Of a stretch of 64,000 nt of DNA, positions 35,302 to 45,944 are shown in pieces. The first letter of the stretch is position 1; every line of letters starts with the position of its first letter. A program made the position numbers and the translations under genes. The DNA comes from Tilletia caries (lineage: Eukaryota; Basidiomycota; Exobasidiomycetes; Tilletiales; Tilletiaceae), in the NCBI GenBank assembly GCA_032718865.1, contig JALUTQ010000038.1, forward strand, positions 310,001 through 374,000, in the 5' to 3' direction. A model generated the notes under the pieces. That model was not told where the DNA came from and searched no databases. It saw nothing but the letters and a program-made list of their open reading frames with translations.

Positions 35302-37113
35302 TCAGGAACGGTCTTGAGTTGCCTGAAGCTCTGTTGCGAGGTAAGGGGCCAGCACTTCGGCGTGCTCCCGGACGTACCGCTTCCATGTGTTGGAGTCCCA
35401 CCGGCCGTGGACCATTACGCGGTCCGGCGGCATGCCCTTCTTCAGCAGGGTGGTACAACCTCCAATCCTCATGGAGTGGCCGTGAATCTCGACCGCCCCG
35501 ACACGGTGGGCGATTTCAGCAATGGTGGTGAGGAAGTCCTGTCGCGTGAGAGGGACCAGCTGTTGTTCCTCCTTGTACGCGAACAGGGGGGTCTGGGCGG
35601 GGTTGGAGGATGGGTTTCTGAGGGTGTGAAGGGTGAGCAGCCCAACTGGGTCGCTCGGGGGTGGTTGGTTTACCACCACAACCGACTCCCCTTGGCGGTT
35701 CACCTTGGTCCTCGGGATGCGGACCGTGATCGCAAGGATCTGCTTGCCTTGGGAGTCGATGATCTCCGTTTTGATGTCGGCTCTGGTCACGGACCTGACG
35801 GGGTCGAAGCCTTCGTCTTCGATCACTAGCTCTCCAAGCCGGAACAGGCCCCAGACTCCACAGGTCGCGGCCGCCATGGTAGCGAGTTCCTTTGGGTCGT
35901 TGAGGTTGGCAGCGGGAATGACCTTGTTCAACCAGTCAGAGGTCATTGGTGCTCGGGGTGGTTTGGGTGGGGGTTGTGTGTACTTGGCCCCTCTCTTTAC
36001 GAGCTTGAGGCGTTCTGGGTCTGGCAGCCAGGGCAGGTTGTTCAGGGTATGCCAGGCATGTAAGGCGGATGCCCAGTCGCTGAGGTAGCCGCCACTCTTC
36101 TCCCCCGCCGCCTCTGCAATCCAGAGTTCAACCAGTTCAGGGTCTGCTGGTGCTCGCTTGGATTCTTCGACGTTGTGCTCGTCGCAAAAGCGATTCCATT
36201 GGGCAACGGCGGTACTGTATCCCTTCTTCGTGCTTTTGGCGAATGAGGAGAGGATCAGCTGCCGGACTTGCTCGTCTTGGACCTTGGACGTGGATTGTGA
36301 TGGTGTTCGATTGGCTGGTTTCCAGGTTGCGAATCTCTCTTCCGCCTTGATGTCGTCTGGACGGTTCGAGGTGGCTCGGACTTGGATCTTCTTCGGGTTG
36401 AACCGACGGGTGTTGATGCTCTTCTTGGTGGGAGCAGTGAACTGGAACCCTGTCACCTGTTTAGGTGCTGAGGGTTGTGTGGGAATGAGCACGGGTGAAG
36501 GTGCGGGCTGGGATGATGTCGCGCGAATCTCCTCCATTCGCGGTTGGTCCTTTGCAAGCTGCTTCTCCTTCCAATCCTTCAGCAGTGACTGCCATCGGTT
36601 TGATGCGTCTTGGATTGGACTGGCTGCATAATGCCCCTGGTTCCGGTCCAGCTTGGGTTTCTTCTCCGGTGGCTCTTCTCCGTCTCGACCACGATCAGCT
36701 TGGTTGTTCCCTCTACCAGCTCGGCTTGAACCAACGATGGAGTTCTGGATCCATTGTCGGTACCAGGCGCGGGAGGGAGGAGGAGACTTTGCCCCTGGAT
36801 GGGGGGTCTGCCTTTTGGGAGTGGGTGTCGACCCAGACGAGTCGGATGGACAGTCGAGCCCTGACTTCGTGAGCTGCGACCCGTTCCAGGACGCGGTTCG
36901 GTTCGGGGGCTGCCATCTTCCCTTTCTTGAAGGCTCCGAGGACGGCCGTGTTGTCCGTGTGGATGATGATTGCCTGGTTACGGTAGCCAAGAGCATCCAG
37001 GGTAAGTACGGCCAGCTCAAGAGCCAGTGCCTCGACAACTTTGATGTCTGTCCGGGCAGCATGTTCGTCTGTAAGGGGGTACGCCCTCTCTCGTCCTCCA
37101 ATGCTGAGACCAA
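35302..37113 (-). CDS. DIRS element 2 tyrosine recombinase
   Basis: Open for 603 codons; the true start within the frame is uncertain because the upstream 400 nt overlap the RT frame and lack an obvious strong ATG. The first roughly 250 residues are basic and Pro/Gln-rich. The SAM-like core-binding part begins near VRQLILSSFAKSTKKGY. Catalytic residues are in place: Arg in LFRLGEL, HxxR in HGHSMRIGG, His/Trp in VHGRWDSN and the nucleophile Tyr in WKRYVREHAEV. It would recombine circular cDNA into the genome. Nothing appears truncated. Confidence 0.88.
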   Translation of the reverse strand: MVSALEDERGRTPLQTNMLPGQTSKLSRHWLLSWPYLPWMLLATVTRQSSSTRTTRPSSEPSRKGRWQPPNRTASWNGSQLTKSGLDCPSDSSGSTPTPKRQTPHPGAKSPPPSRAWYRQWIQNSIVGSSRAGRGNNQADRGRDGEEPPEKKPKLDRNQGHYAASPIQDASNRWQSLLKDWKEKQLAKDQPRMEEIRATSSQPAPSPVLIPTQPSAPKQVTGFQFTAPTKKSINTRRFNPKKIQVRATSNRPDDIKAEERFATWKPANRTPSQSTSKVQDEQVRQLILSSFAKSTKKGYSTAVAQWNRFCDEHNVEESKRAPADPELVELWIAEAAGEKSGGYLSDWASALHAWHTLNNLPWLPDPERLKLVKRGAKYTQPPPKPPRAPMTSDWLNKVIPAANLNDPKELATMAAATCGVWGLFRLGELVIEDEGFDPVRSVTRADIKTEIIDSQGKQILAITVRIPRTKVNRQGESVVVVNQPPPSDPVGLLTLHTLRNPSSNPAQTPLFAYKEEQQLVPLTRQDFLTTIAEIAHRVGAVEIHGHSMRIGGCTTLLKKGMPPDRVMVHGRWDSNTWKRYVREHAEVLAPYLATELQATQDRS

Positions 37114-38836
37114 CGCCGAACGAGGTCAATCCATCGCAGTAACACTGGACGTCTTTTGCTGGTGTTGGGTCGAAGGATCTCCAGAAGTTTTCTTGTTGGA
37201 GAGCGGCTTCCCACCAGTCCATGTCCTGCCTGATTCGTTCTCCTCCGTGTCTCCATTGGTGTCGGAGAGCAGGCTGGTCGCCGGTGGCCCGGATGAAGTC
37301 TTGAAGCCCCTTGACGTGCCACTTTCCTTGGGTGTGGATGTTTTCTGCCCATTGGCATTGTCCGTGAAGTCGTTCAATGTCTGGGAGTTGGTATCGGCCC
37401 TGGTTGTCCTTGGCTTGCTCTCTGATGTCAGCAATGGTCTGGAGGTACTTGGTTCGCTTTGATTCTGGGAGGGAGACTTCGCGGGTCGCGATGTTGTAGT
37501 TGATCCCCGCATATCGGAAGATGGACGCCCATGGCGCATCTTTCTCCGGTTCCCAGGGCCAACCAAGGGTTCTGGATATCTTGTCGATGTCCTCCAGACC
37601 CATGTGGAAACCTCCTTCGGCGTTGGGTTGCCTTGTGATGGGGTGTGCGAAGTCTTCTGTCTGTTCGGTCCCGTCGTTGCTGGTCCAGAACGTACGACCC
37701 CCTTTGTGTCGGGGTGTCGGGTCGATGGACTTGCGAATCGACTCTCTCCTTTTGTTGAGGAGTTCGAGCTCGGTGGTGGGGACTCGGAGGAATACGTTGT
37801 CGTCGACCCAATGCGCGGTCGTGGCGGTTCGAGCTGCTCGGACGATGTCAGCAAAGGCGTCCGCGAACAGTCCGTAAGCACCACAGGCTGGCCCCAGGCC
37901 GAACGCGAGGAAGAGGTCAACATAGAATTGGCCTTTCCATTCGACCACTGTTGAGGCCCATTGCGATGGGTGGAGGGGAACTTGTCGGAAAGCTGAGGTG
38001 ACGTCTCTGACGTATGCTTGGGATGTTCTGGGGTGCATGAGTAGGATTCTGCACATGTCATGGAAAGCGCACCATGTTGTGGGCCATTCGTCGGGGTGGA
38101 GTGTCGAGTTAACCGATGGGATGGCTGTGTTCCCATGGCTGAAGTCTTGGATTGGGCGATACTTCCCATTTGGTTTGGGTCGTAGTCCGAGCGGCGAGGT
38201 TTGGAAATGTTCGCCGACGATTCGTTGGAGGGCATAGCGGTCGTGAGGGCCAGAGTATCGGCCGGCGGCCAGCTCTTTTGTGATGATCTTCTGGACTTCT
38301 TGCGGGAGGAGTAGAGCGGATTGATGGTGTTCAGCAATGTACGTGGCTGCTGGCGGCTTAATGCCGATGTCGAGGCCTCCTCGGAGTGCGGGCACGATTT
38401 GGGGGTATTTTCCGAGGAGGTTGTGTTGTTGTAGGAGGTCGGCCCATCCCTTAGGATTGAGCCGAAGCGCCTGTTGGAGGTGGCGCTCCAGTAGCAAGGC
38501 TGCATCTCTGGGCTGAGCAGGAGTCCTTCCCACAGAGGCAGCAGATGTGCATGTGGTGGCAGGCAGGGAACTGGCAGTTGCCGATGTTGTAGCTGACGCA
38601 GATGCGCTGTCCCCCGTCCCTCTTGATGCATTGACCTCGATCGTTGTTGATCGCGAAGGTTTTCTTGGTGGGGTCGGCCGCAAGGTGCTCCGCCATGCAT
38701 TCTCGAGGGTTGTGGCGAGCTTTCGACCCGCATCGTGAGCACGGGGCGCCAGCAGACTTGGAGCTGAATCCTTCGTCCCGAAAGGACTTCTTCTGGGATG
38801 GCTGCTTGGATTGCTGGCCGGTTCCGCTCGGTCCAC
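36713..38836 (-). CDS. DIRS element 2 reverse transcriptase/RNase H
   Basis: 707 open codons ending in TAG. The frame has no ATG near its beginning, where it overlaps the gag-like frame by about 390 nt, so translation probably depends on frameshifting, reinitiation or splicing. RT motifs in order: RPIQDFSHGN, YVRDVTSAFRQVPL (first catalytic Asp), LAFGLGPACGAYGLF, and HWVDDNVFL carrying the Asp pair. RNase H follows with YCDGLTSFGVGLS, EALALELAVL, HTDNTAVLGA and HSQKADPPSRG. It copies the element's RNA into cDNA. All core motifs are intact. Confidence 0.88.
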   Translation of the reverse strand: MDRAEPASNPSSHPRRSPFGTKDSAPSLLAPRAHDAGRKLATTLENAWRSTLRPTPPRKPSRSTTIEVNASRGTGDSASASATTSATASSLPATTCTSAASVGRTPAQPRDAALLLERHLQQALRLNPKGWADLLQQHNLLGKYPQIVPALRGGLDIGIKPPAATYIAEHHQSALLLPQEVQKIITKELAAGRYSGPHDRYALQRIVGEHFQTSPLGLRPKPNGKYRPIQDFSHGNTAIPSVNSTLHPDEWPTTWCAFHDMCRILLMHPRTSQAYVRDVTSAFRQVPLHPSQWASTVVEWKGQFYVDLFLAFGLGPACGAYGLFADAFADIVRAARTATTAHWVDDNVFLRVPTTELELLNKRRESIRKSIDPTPRHKGGRTFWTSNDGTEQTEDFAHPITRQPNAEGGFHMGLEDIDKISRTLGWPWEPEKDAPWASIFRYAGINYNIATREVSLPESKRTKYLQTIADIREQAKDNQGRYQLPDIERLHGQCQWAENIHTQGKWHVKGLQDFIRATGDQPALRHQWRHGGERIRQDMDWWEAALQQENFWRSFDPTPAKDVQCYCDGLTSFGVGLSIGGRERAYPLTDEHAARTDIKVVEALALELAVLTLDALGYRNQAIIIHTDNTAVLGAFKKGKMAAPEPNRVLERVAAHEVRARLSIRLVWVDTHSQKADPPSRGKVSSSLPRLVPTMDPELHRWFKPSW

Positions 38837-40329
38837 CTGATTGAGAGCGCTTTGAGCCCGAGTTGGAGTTGCTGGGGCCAGCGATGGCTGCCTTTACCCG
38901 CTGGAGCTCTTCCTCCACTGCCGAGGATCTTCTCTTCTTCAGCTCCTTTTTGATCCTTTTGAAGTTGTCGCTCGGCCATATGGCCGGGTCGAACTGGCGA
39001 AGGTCGTCCAGCTTGGAGCTCTTCTCCGCATCCGAGAGATCGCTGCGCTTGATTTTCTTGCGCCGGGTCTTGGTCTGGCGGGTGTCGTGCGCAAAGCACT
39101 TGCGTTGCCATGCGTGCAGCATTTGAAGGGATTGTCGTACCAGTGGCTCTTTCCGGTCCATATGCTTTCGTATGGCAGTGTTGAAGCTGTTCCAAGCCGA
39201 CCTGGTCTTCTTGCCAATATCCTCGGCTTTCATCGTCTCGGTCCACTTGTCGATAGCAAAGAGGAAGTCGTCCCATGGGATCGATTCGTCTTCCGTGAAC
39301 TCGGCCGGGTTGGAAGGTTCTGCTGCTCTGAGTTCGCCCCCCTGCACCGTCAGGACCTTCTTCTTGTCCTTGTGTTTCATGGAGAGAGCTGTGGGAGTGA
39401 ACCACCACATGTCGACGTATTCTCCCTTGTCGACCTTCTTGGCAATCCGGTCGGGAACGTTCATGGCACCCCAGACCTGTTGGTTCCTCTTGCCCGGCTT
39501 CCACTTGGTAGCGTCCTCGTCTGAGCTCGTGTCCTGGTCGGAGTCGGAATCCGAGTTGGAGTCCCCAGAGGACGATTCCGAGGAGGAGAAGCCCGAGGAG
39601 GATTCCGTATCGGAGCTGTCTAGGCGGCGACGCTTTGACTTCTTCTTGGCGGGCTTCTTGCCTTTTCCCTTGGACTTTCGCTTCTTGGAGGCCTTCGGAA
39701 GGGCGAGCTTGATAGCTGAGGGGGCTGGAGCTTGATCCGGTTCGGACGGGATGTCCGACGAGGGGTTGAGGTCCTTTCCGACAGCTGTTTGGATGTGGAC
39801 CCTCATGCCAATGTGGTGTAGCGCCATCTCCAGGGCGTCCTTCGCGGTGTTTTGGGAGGTGAAGATGATCCCATGAGCCATCTCCGTGGCTTCCTTGCGA
39901 CCCTTCTTGTCGAGGTCGGGGGCGAGCTCTTCCAGCCATGCTTTGCGATGATTGAGGAGGGATTCGGCCTCCTGCAGCTGTTCGGGGGCGTGTTCGAAGT
40001 TGTTGCCTTCTGGACGAGGTTGGTCCTCAGGGGATTGTTGACGCGCTTGAGGTTCGGCTTGAGGGTCAGCACCAACTTGGTCGATTGGGCGTGGTTCTTC
40101 TTGAGCGTTGAGCGGCAGCGGCTGCTGGTTGTGGGTTGGCTTGGTTGGCGGCTGCTGCTGCGGCTGCCTCAGCGTTGATGCGGTCGTCGGCTTGGGTGGG
40201 TGCGCCTGCTGCTCCTGCGGCGGGCTGCGCCTCGATGTCTGCTGGTTGACCCCCAAGGGCTTGCTCCGGTGCTTGTTGGTTTGGTGGAGCCTGGATGGCT
40301 GCTGGAACTTGTTCGCCTGCCTCTGGCAT
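38451..40329 (-). CDS. DIRS element 2 gag-like protein
   Basis: The main frame (about 38451-40256) is open for 601 codons but lacks an upstream ATG. An ATG at 40329 opens a neighbouring frame (MPEAGEQVPAAIQAPP) that stays open to about 40066 over the same low-complexity Gln/Pro/Ala DNA. So the start requires a frame change or an unseen splice. An acceptor-like CCCTAAACAG just upstream and a GTACGAATC donor near 40440 suggest a 5' leader intron. The protein has an acidic/basic middle with KKRKSKGKGKKPAKKKSKRR and a Ser/Asp run. The C-terminal zinc-finger region is CSRCGSKARHNPREC, then ICVSYNIGNC, HHMHICCLCG and CSAQRC. It is likely a nucleic-acid-binding particle protein. Confidence 0.7.
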
Positions 40330-41029
40330 CGATGCGATCTTGGCCTCTGTTTAGGGTGTTAGTTTGGTGTCAGTGATGTATACTTGTACATGCTGGTCTA
40401 TGACTGGACGTCTGCTTGGACTGGGAGGGTTGATTCGTACCTTTACACAATCACTTGGGCAGTGACGTGAGTGGTGATGAAAGGCGGGTTCGTATCGATG
40501 GAAGCTGGCTGTATCGAGTCAGGACTGGTAGGGAGTAGAGAAGGGACGAACAGGTGGTCAGAATAGTGTGTGGGTGAGGAGCTGGTCGCTTGGGGTGAGA
40601 GTGGTCCTTGGACAGGATCGTACCTTCTATGAAGAACCAACTGACGGGCGACAGTGGTGTGGGTTTGGTGATCAGCTCGGTCGAGCTGGACGCGGACGAG
40701 TGCGTGTGTGTTCCTTGGCTGAGTAAGCCGAAAGAAAAGGACAGGACGGGTGATGGGGACGGAAGTTCTTGAAGCGTGTTGTCTGGTCAGACACTGGTGA
40801 GCGCGATTGAGAAGATCGTCGTCTTCGTTGAGGACACGGGCCGTCTCATCTCAGGCTTCGTCATTCATCAACCGTGCGCTGGAGTCACGTGTTCTACTAT
40901 CAATACCCTTCACTCGGCGAAGCCCGGGACCTGCTTACAGCGCGGTCGAGCAACCGTCACCACGGGATCAGTCCTGTCATCACGTGCGTCGACGGTCTGG
41001 TGTGACCAGACTACACCACCAGACTGCCC

Positions 41030-41725
41030 GAGTCTTTCAGGAAGACTCGGCCGAGTACTCCAGAGTGACTCGGGGTCTGAGTGGAGACAACTTCTCTCAG
41101 AGTCACTCCCGAGTATTTTCTGCGGTCTTCGGGAGCACTCCGGAGCAGAATTCTCTGGAATGCTCCAGAGCAATACTCCCGAGTATCATGGGAGTGATCT
41201 GGACAGCATGACATGGAGCAAATTGGGAATTCCCAGCGTCGCAGAAAGGTGCTGCGAGGTGGGCGATGAGATTCCAGCGATAAAATGAAATCAAAAAAAA
41301 AGATTTAAACAAAAAAGGTTTGACATCTGTGAGACGCGAACCCCAGACCTGAGGCTTTTTTAGTCACACACCATAGCCTCTATACGATCGGGGGTTTTCA
41401 TCATTAACCTAATCTGGAATAAAATTTATATACCACTGCTGCCAAAACTTTGTTGCTCAAGAGTCGGAAACAATGAAATGCGTGCATGGAATTGAGTCGC
41501 ACGCAGCGGAGAGGACAGAATACCCAGACGAAGTCAAGCCTGTTGCAGTCGCAAATTTTTCGAGCGCTCTCACTGTGCTCCGGAGCCTGGGGTTCCCGAA
41601 TACTCCGGAGCCATGCTCAGGAAACACTCGCGAGAAGTTATTCGGGAATATATTTCTGAGACTCTGTGTAACCCTTCCCGAGCTATTTTCGCCGGAGTAT
41701 CTCCCGAGAGCTCGACCTCATTTGG
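41030..41725. repeat. Two clusters of short palindromes with CTCCGGAG/CTCCCGAG cores
   Basis: Cluster 1 (about 41038-41195) holds CTCGGCCGAG, GTACTCCAGAGT, ACTCCCGAGT, GCACTCCGGAGC, GCTCCAGAGC and AATACTCCCGAGTAT. Cluster 2 (about 41577-41725) holds GCTCCGGAGC, ATACTCCGGAG, ACTCGCGAG, ATTCGGGAAT, GCCGGAGTAT and CTCCCGAGAG. All fit a common palindrome of the form RTRCTC-S-GAGYAY. They lie between DIRS element 2 and the gene at 42050. Confidence 0.75.
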
Positions 41726-42049
41726 CGGTGTAGTGCCGAACGCACCTCAAGACCACTCACCACTCACCACGGCGAACACTCAAGTTCACCTGAGTTGTGG
41801 CACGACTGCGAGACAGAGTTTCACCTCCGCAGGGCCTCAGCAGTCAGCACGCAGCACACTCACGCTGTCCCCGCGGCCCTCCGAGCTCTGATCCAATCTG
41901 CGTCGTGCGTCTGCAGCATCCACCTCGACCACAGTCCATCGATTCCGATTCCAGCCCAACCAGCCACCTCGACCTCACTTCACCTTCTATCTGGCCATCG
42001 CCCATCTCTCGTCTCGCTTCTCGCATCTCGCATCTCGCCTGGCATCCCC

Positions 42050-45000
42050 ATGACACCGCCAGGCATACTCGCGGAGGACCCGCCGACGTTCATCAGTGCA
42101 CGCGCTGCCAACTCCCTCCTGTCGGAGAACCGTCCGACGCGCATCCAGTCCGATGCGCTTCACTATCTCAACCGGCTCCTGGACGAGCTCCTCCTCCTCA
42201 TCTTGCAGTCCTCTCGCAGTCTCTCCTCAAATCGCATCAAGACTGACGGCGTGCTCAAGGTGCTGAACAACAATCTCCTCGCCAAGAATGCAGTCCTCGA
42301 AGCCGAACTCGAGCTTCGCACCTATCTCGAGGGAAAGCGCGCCGAGGGTGCCAAAATGCCTCTCGGCCTCCAGGCGACCAGCAGGCTTGATGGCACCGAA
42401 TCCTTCCCCGTCGCGAGCGCATACAACCTTCTGCGAAACCGGTGCGAAGTGTACTCCACCTTGAACGACCACGAGGATGACACCGCTGCAGGCGATCAGC
42501 ACATCATGTCGGCAGAGGGAAGGCCGGTGGCTACCATCACACCAGGCGTCGCCATATACGTCACAGCGCTGCTCGAATTTGTCGGAGAGTATATCCTCCA
42601 AGGCATGGCCCGTGTCATCGAGCGTGACAATTCGGACGAAGCCTCCCTCATCGACTTCCGGGCTGCTGTCACCGAGGATGAGGCGCTTTCTCCCCTGTAC
42701 TCTCGTCTTATCGTTTGCGATGAGATCAGAAAGCGGATGGATGCGGCTACAGCACGAAGACACCGAAAAGTCAACGGCAGCAACCAGAATGGAGCGGATG
42801 ACTTAAGTCGCGGCGTCAGACCAGAGACTCGTACGGTACGGCCATGGCAGGTGCCCAATAACTCGGAGGACATGGAGGAAGCTACCAATATGCGCAGCTT
42901 TGGCCGACGTACCTCTGCCTTACTCAGTGGGCCAGGCGGGTCAGGACGGCCAGGTACCGCGGGTGGGACCATGGGGTTGCCAGACCGTGGAGCTGCTTCC
43001 GTGAGCGGACACGGTCCTTCTCAAGACTACAAGCGCGAAAGCCTGCAAAGCGTCTTCACTTCCGCTGCATCCACCACCGCTCACGGTTCCATTGGTCCTG
43101 CCGGATCCAGCATGGGAGGCTCCACTGCAGTCTCGCACGGGCCGTCTGATTCAGTCACAAATTCCTCCGGGTTCGCGCGGCGGCTGAGCAATGATGGGAA
43201 GGGCTTCGGAATATTTGGCGGCAAGCGAAGAGGGAGTCTGCGGCAAAGTTCCGACGTTGCACAATCTGGGGCCTTTGGCAAGCAGTTGAGTCAAGAGGCC
43301 AAGCCCAAAATCAGTTTGGACAGTGGGTTGAATGCCGAAGACGTGAGTACATCCAGTCGCGCGCAAGTTTTGTTCGACAACAGCTGGTACTTACAATGTC
43401 GCGAACTCTGTTCAGGACTTTGAGGCTCTGATGATGTCTGGTCAGACCATGAAAGTGTCGCTCACACCGAACAGACTGCGAACGATTGAAGTGCCGGACA
43501 AAGCAACTGCAGCCGCAACAGCGGCCACAGCGATAAAGCTCAGCCAGCGCACGCGACCTGGCACCGGCACCCTCAACACGGACAAGCTTCGCGAGGCTGA
43601 CTCGAATCGTTCAGGAGCTGTCTCACCTGCGCCTGCCATGGTGCGGTCCGCATCCAACGTCAGTGAGGACGCACCCAACCCACCTCGGCCAGGATCAAGG
43701 GCTGGGCAAGCGCCAGCGCCTCGACCAAGCAAAATACAATCACCTCCACCCTCATCTTATCGCGGACCTGGCGATAACGCGTCGATTGCTCTTGGCAATG
43801 GTGCTGCGACTCCGACGACCATCTTCAGAGAGCGAGACGAAGGTTTGGTGGAGGAGCCTGTCACCATCGATAGTGCTCTCGACAACAGGGCGCGCACATT
43901 CCCTCGATCTGATTCCTCTGGCCCGGTCGCGGTTGCAGACGAGGACGTCGCTGCGGCGTTGAGAGCTCATCCTCCCAGTGCGCACCAGGCCTCTGCCAGT
44001 ACTACGTCGCGCCACAGCGGCAGTCCAAGTCTTGACTTCTCGCGCCGAGGTACGGTGGGCGGCGTGGTTCGCAACCTATTCGGGAACAAGCGAGCCTCCA
44101 AGGACTTCGGATCGGCTGGCTCGCCATCACTTTCTGCGACATCGTTTCGGGACGGGCCCTACTCGAATGGACACGCAGATGCAGAGAACGTCGCCTCGTC
44201 CGTTGATCTGCACACAGCTCCCGACCGGTCTGTCGTGCAATCGATCGCTGAAGGAGGCTCAGTGGGTCATGCTGCTGGCCAATCGCGTCAATATGCCGCT
44301 TCACTTGATCTGCAGGAACGAGATGAGGCTCGTAGAGCATCGCTCACTCGCCGGAAGGAGGTGCCCAGTATAAATCCCGCCATTGCCGAGCGACCGGGCA
44401 CCGTCATGGGCCTGTATGGAGACCCTGAAAGCCGCGAGGGTTCCCCTCCTTCCCACCAACAGCGTCAAGAGCCTCCCAGCAGGAAGGTACCGTGGTCGTA
44501 CACCCGTCGCTCCAGCGGAAACCTCGGACGTCGGCCGACCTTTGACGATCGCGTCGGGAGAGGGTCAACGACATCTGTCAACGACCCGTACTCGTCGTCC
44601 GTGGATCACTCGAACACGCGCGCTGCGCAACTCGAGCGCACTGGCAGCTTCACCCACAACCCTCAGCGGGACACCTATGGCAGTCTGCCGCACAGCGTGC
44701 AGGAACCAAAGACGCCGACGCATGCGGAGATGCTGGCGGGGTCCTCATCGGCATATGCAGCTGGCATGGTGCCGCTTGCGCTCCTCCTCGATCTCGAGCA
44801 ACGGATGAAGTCTTGCACCACCATTGCGGAGTGTCAGGCACTGTTGGGCACGTACATCGAGGATGCTAGCGCTGGCCGGCTGAGCGATCTGCCTGCGCGC
44901 ATACAGTCCAGTGTCAGCACGGAGAGCACACGCGTCACACGGGATGTGGAGGCGCAGGCTCCGAACGACCTTCAGACCTCCGAAGACCGGAAAGATCCTG

Positions 45001-45425
45001 TCGTTGTGAAGGTGTTGGCGCTGCCTCCGCCAGCAGCGGGACCCGTGTTGGCCATGGCTGACGAATGGGTGTTGGAGGAGAACACGCCGCTGTGGGAGAA
45101 ACACGTCAGTATTGCTGGGTGGCTGCTCGATGGCGACAGTTCTCCAGTCGCATACTCTGGGCCTCAAGCGGCCGAGCCCGGAGTCAATGGTCAAGAGTTC
45201 CGTCCGAATGGGAACAGCGCGAGTCAGGATCATGCCCCGAGTTCGGATGGGCATGTGGACGCGCTGGACGGTCCGGATCGTCGAGCTGCGTCGTCGTCTC
45301 CGGCGGCGTGGTCGGACCTGAAGGCCACGTTGCGATCGAGCGACGATGTCTCAGGGTCGGAGCGGGCTCGTCGGCCATCGGCAGTCAGCACCGCTTATTC
45401 CAACTACAAGGATGCGGAGGAATGA
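42050..45425 (+). CDS. Large fungal protein of unknown function, helical N-terminal domain
   Basis: Two exons (42050-43342, 43416-45425) join in frame to 1100 residues; the start is the first ATG of the frame. I do not recognise the family by name. Residues about 30-95 (LNRLLDELLLLILQSS and following) and 165-230 (GVAIYVTALLEFVGEYILQG, then ERDNSDEASLIDFRAAV) are strongly helical. Their spacing resembles a split histone-fold-like arrangement, which is only a suggestion. The rest is Ser/Pro/Gly-rich and probably disordered, with an isolated block DFEALMMSGQTMKVSLTPNR right at the exon junction and a short helical block near residue 880 (LALLLDLEQRMKSCTT). It could be a scaffold or polarity protein; no catalytic motif is visible. 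Confidence 0.8.
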
Positions 45426-45944
45426 TTTCCACGAACGTGGTTCGGCAGCAAGGACCAACCACCTCTTCGTTCCTGATCTTTTCTTATCAAAAAGCGCCGA
45501 CCGGCTTATGCAGCTTTCGCCTGCCCATTTATGACAGTCCGACATCCCTATTTCCTGCCCTCCATCCATTCCTTCGCTGCTGCCACTGCTCGGCTCGGAC
45601 ATTCGAACGATCAAAAAAAATCAAGAATACCCCTGGATGCCAACGAGCACCCAACCGGCCTCACCCTACCCTGCCCTGGCCCATGTCAATGTTCCACACT
45701 CCTTTCGATTCTAAGCTGCCGAGGAACCTGTTCCCTTTCTCTTTCTCTTTCTGACCCCCCCTCTTCTCTTTGGGCACCAACAAGGTTTTCCTCTTTCCTC
45801 GACCTTCCTTCCTCCCTCCCTCTTTTGATTCCATGATATATTCCCCGCTCCGAATTGCCCCTTCCTGATATTTTCTTCAAATGCCTGGCCAGACCGCGTG
45901 TGTTGGGTGTGCGTGTGTGTGTGTGTTTGATTCTTTTGATATCC
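45426..45944. other. Intergenic region with GT microsatellite
   Basis: Lies between the 3' ends of the gene at 42050-45425 (+) and RPA49 (-). A GT-rich microsatellite occupies about 45899-45928. No gene seen. Confidence 0.5.

Larger units (their letters stand above)
34519..41012 (-). mobile_element. DIRS-like tyrosine-recombinase retrotransposon, apparently intact
   Basis: Transcribed on the minus strand with gag-like, RT/RNase H and tyrosine recombinase frames, each open over 600-707 residues and overlapping the next by about 390-400 nt. Overlap of RT and recombinase is usual for DIRS elements. The limits are inferred from a motif GGTCTGGTGTGA(C/T)CAGAC shared in inverted orientation by 34523-34545 and about 40990-41012. 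No integrase or LTR is present. Long open frames imply recent activity. It is a different lineage from the element at 21-26 kb, with little protein similarity beyond motifs. Confidence 0.85.

Noticed and set aside
37126..39939. A 937-codon open frame antiparallel in register to the DIRS element 2 genes on the same strand
   Set aside because: It overlaps both the gag-like and RT frames, which carry the real motifs. Its protein is compositionally odd (Arg/Ser/Gly-rich) and has no domain, so it is a long shadow of GC-rich coding DNA.
41315..41400. tRNA-like sequence on the minus strand with a B-box-like GGTTCGCGTCT, an A-box-like TATAGAGGCTATGG and a T6 run
   Set aside because: The acceptor arms do not pair, T-loop position 58 is C and no plausible anticodon stem forms. 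At most a tRNA relic or SINE fragment.
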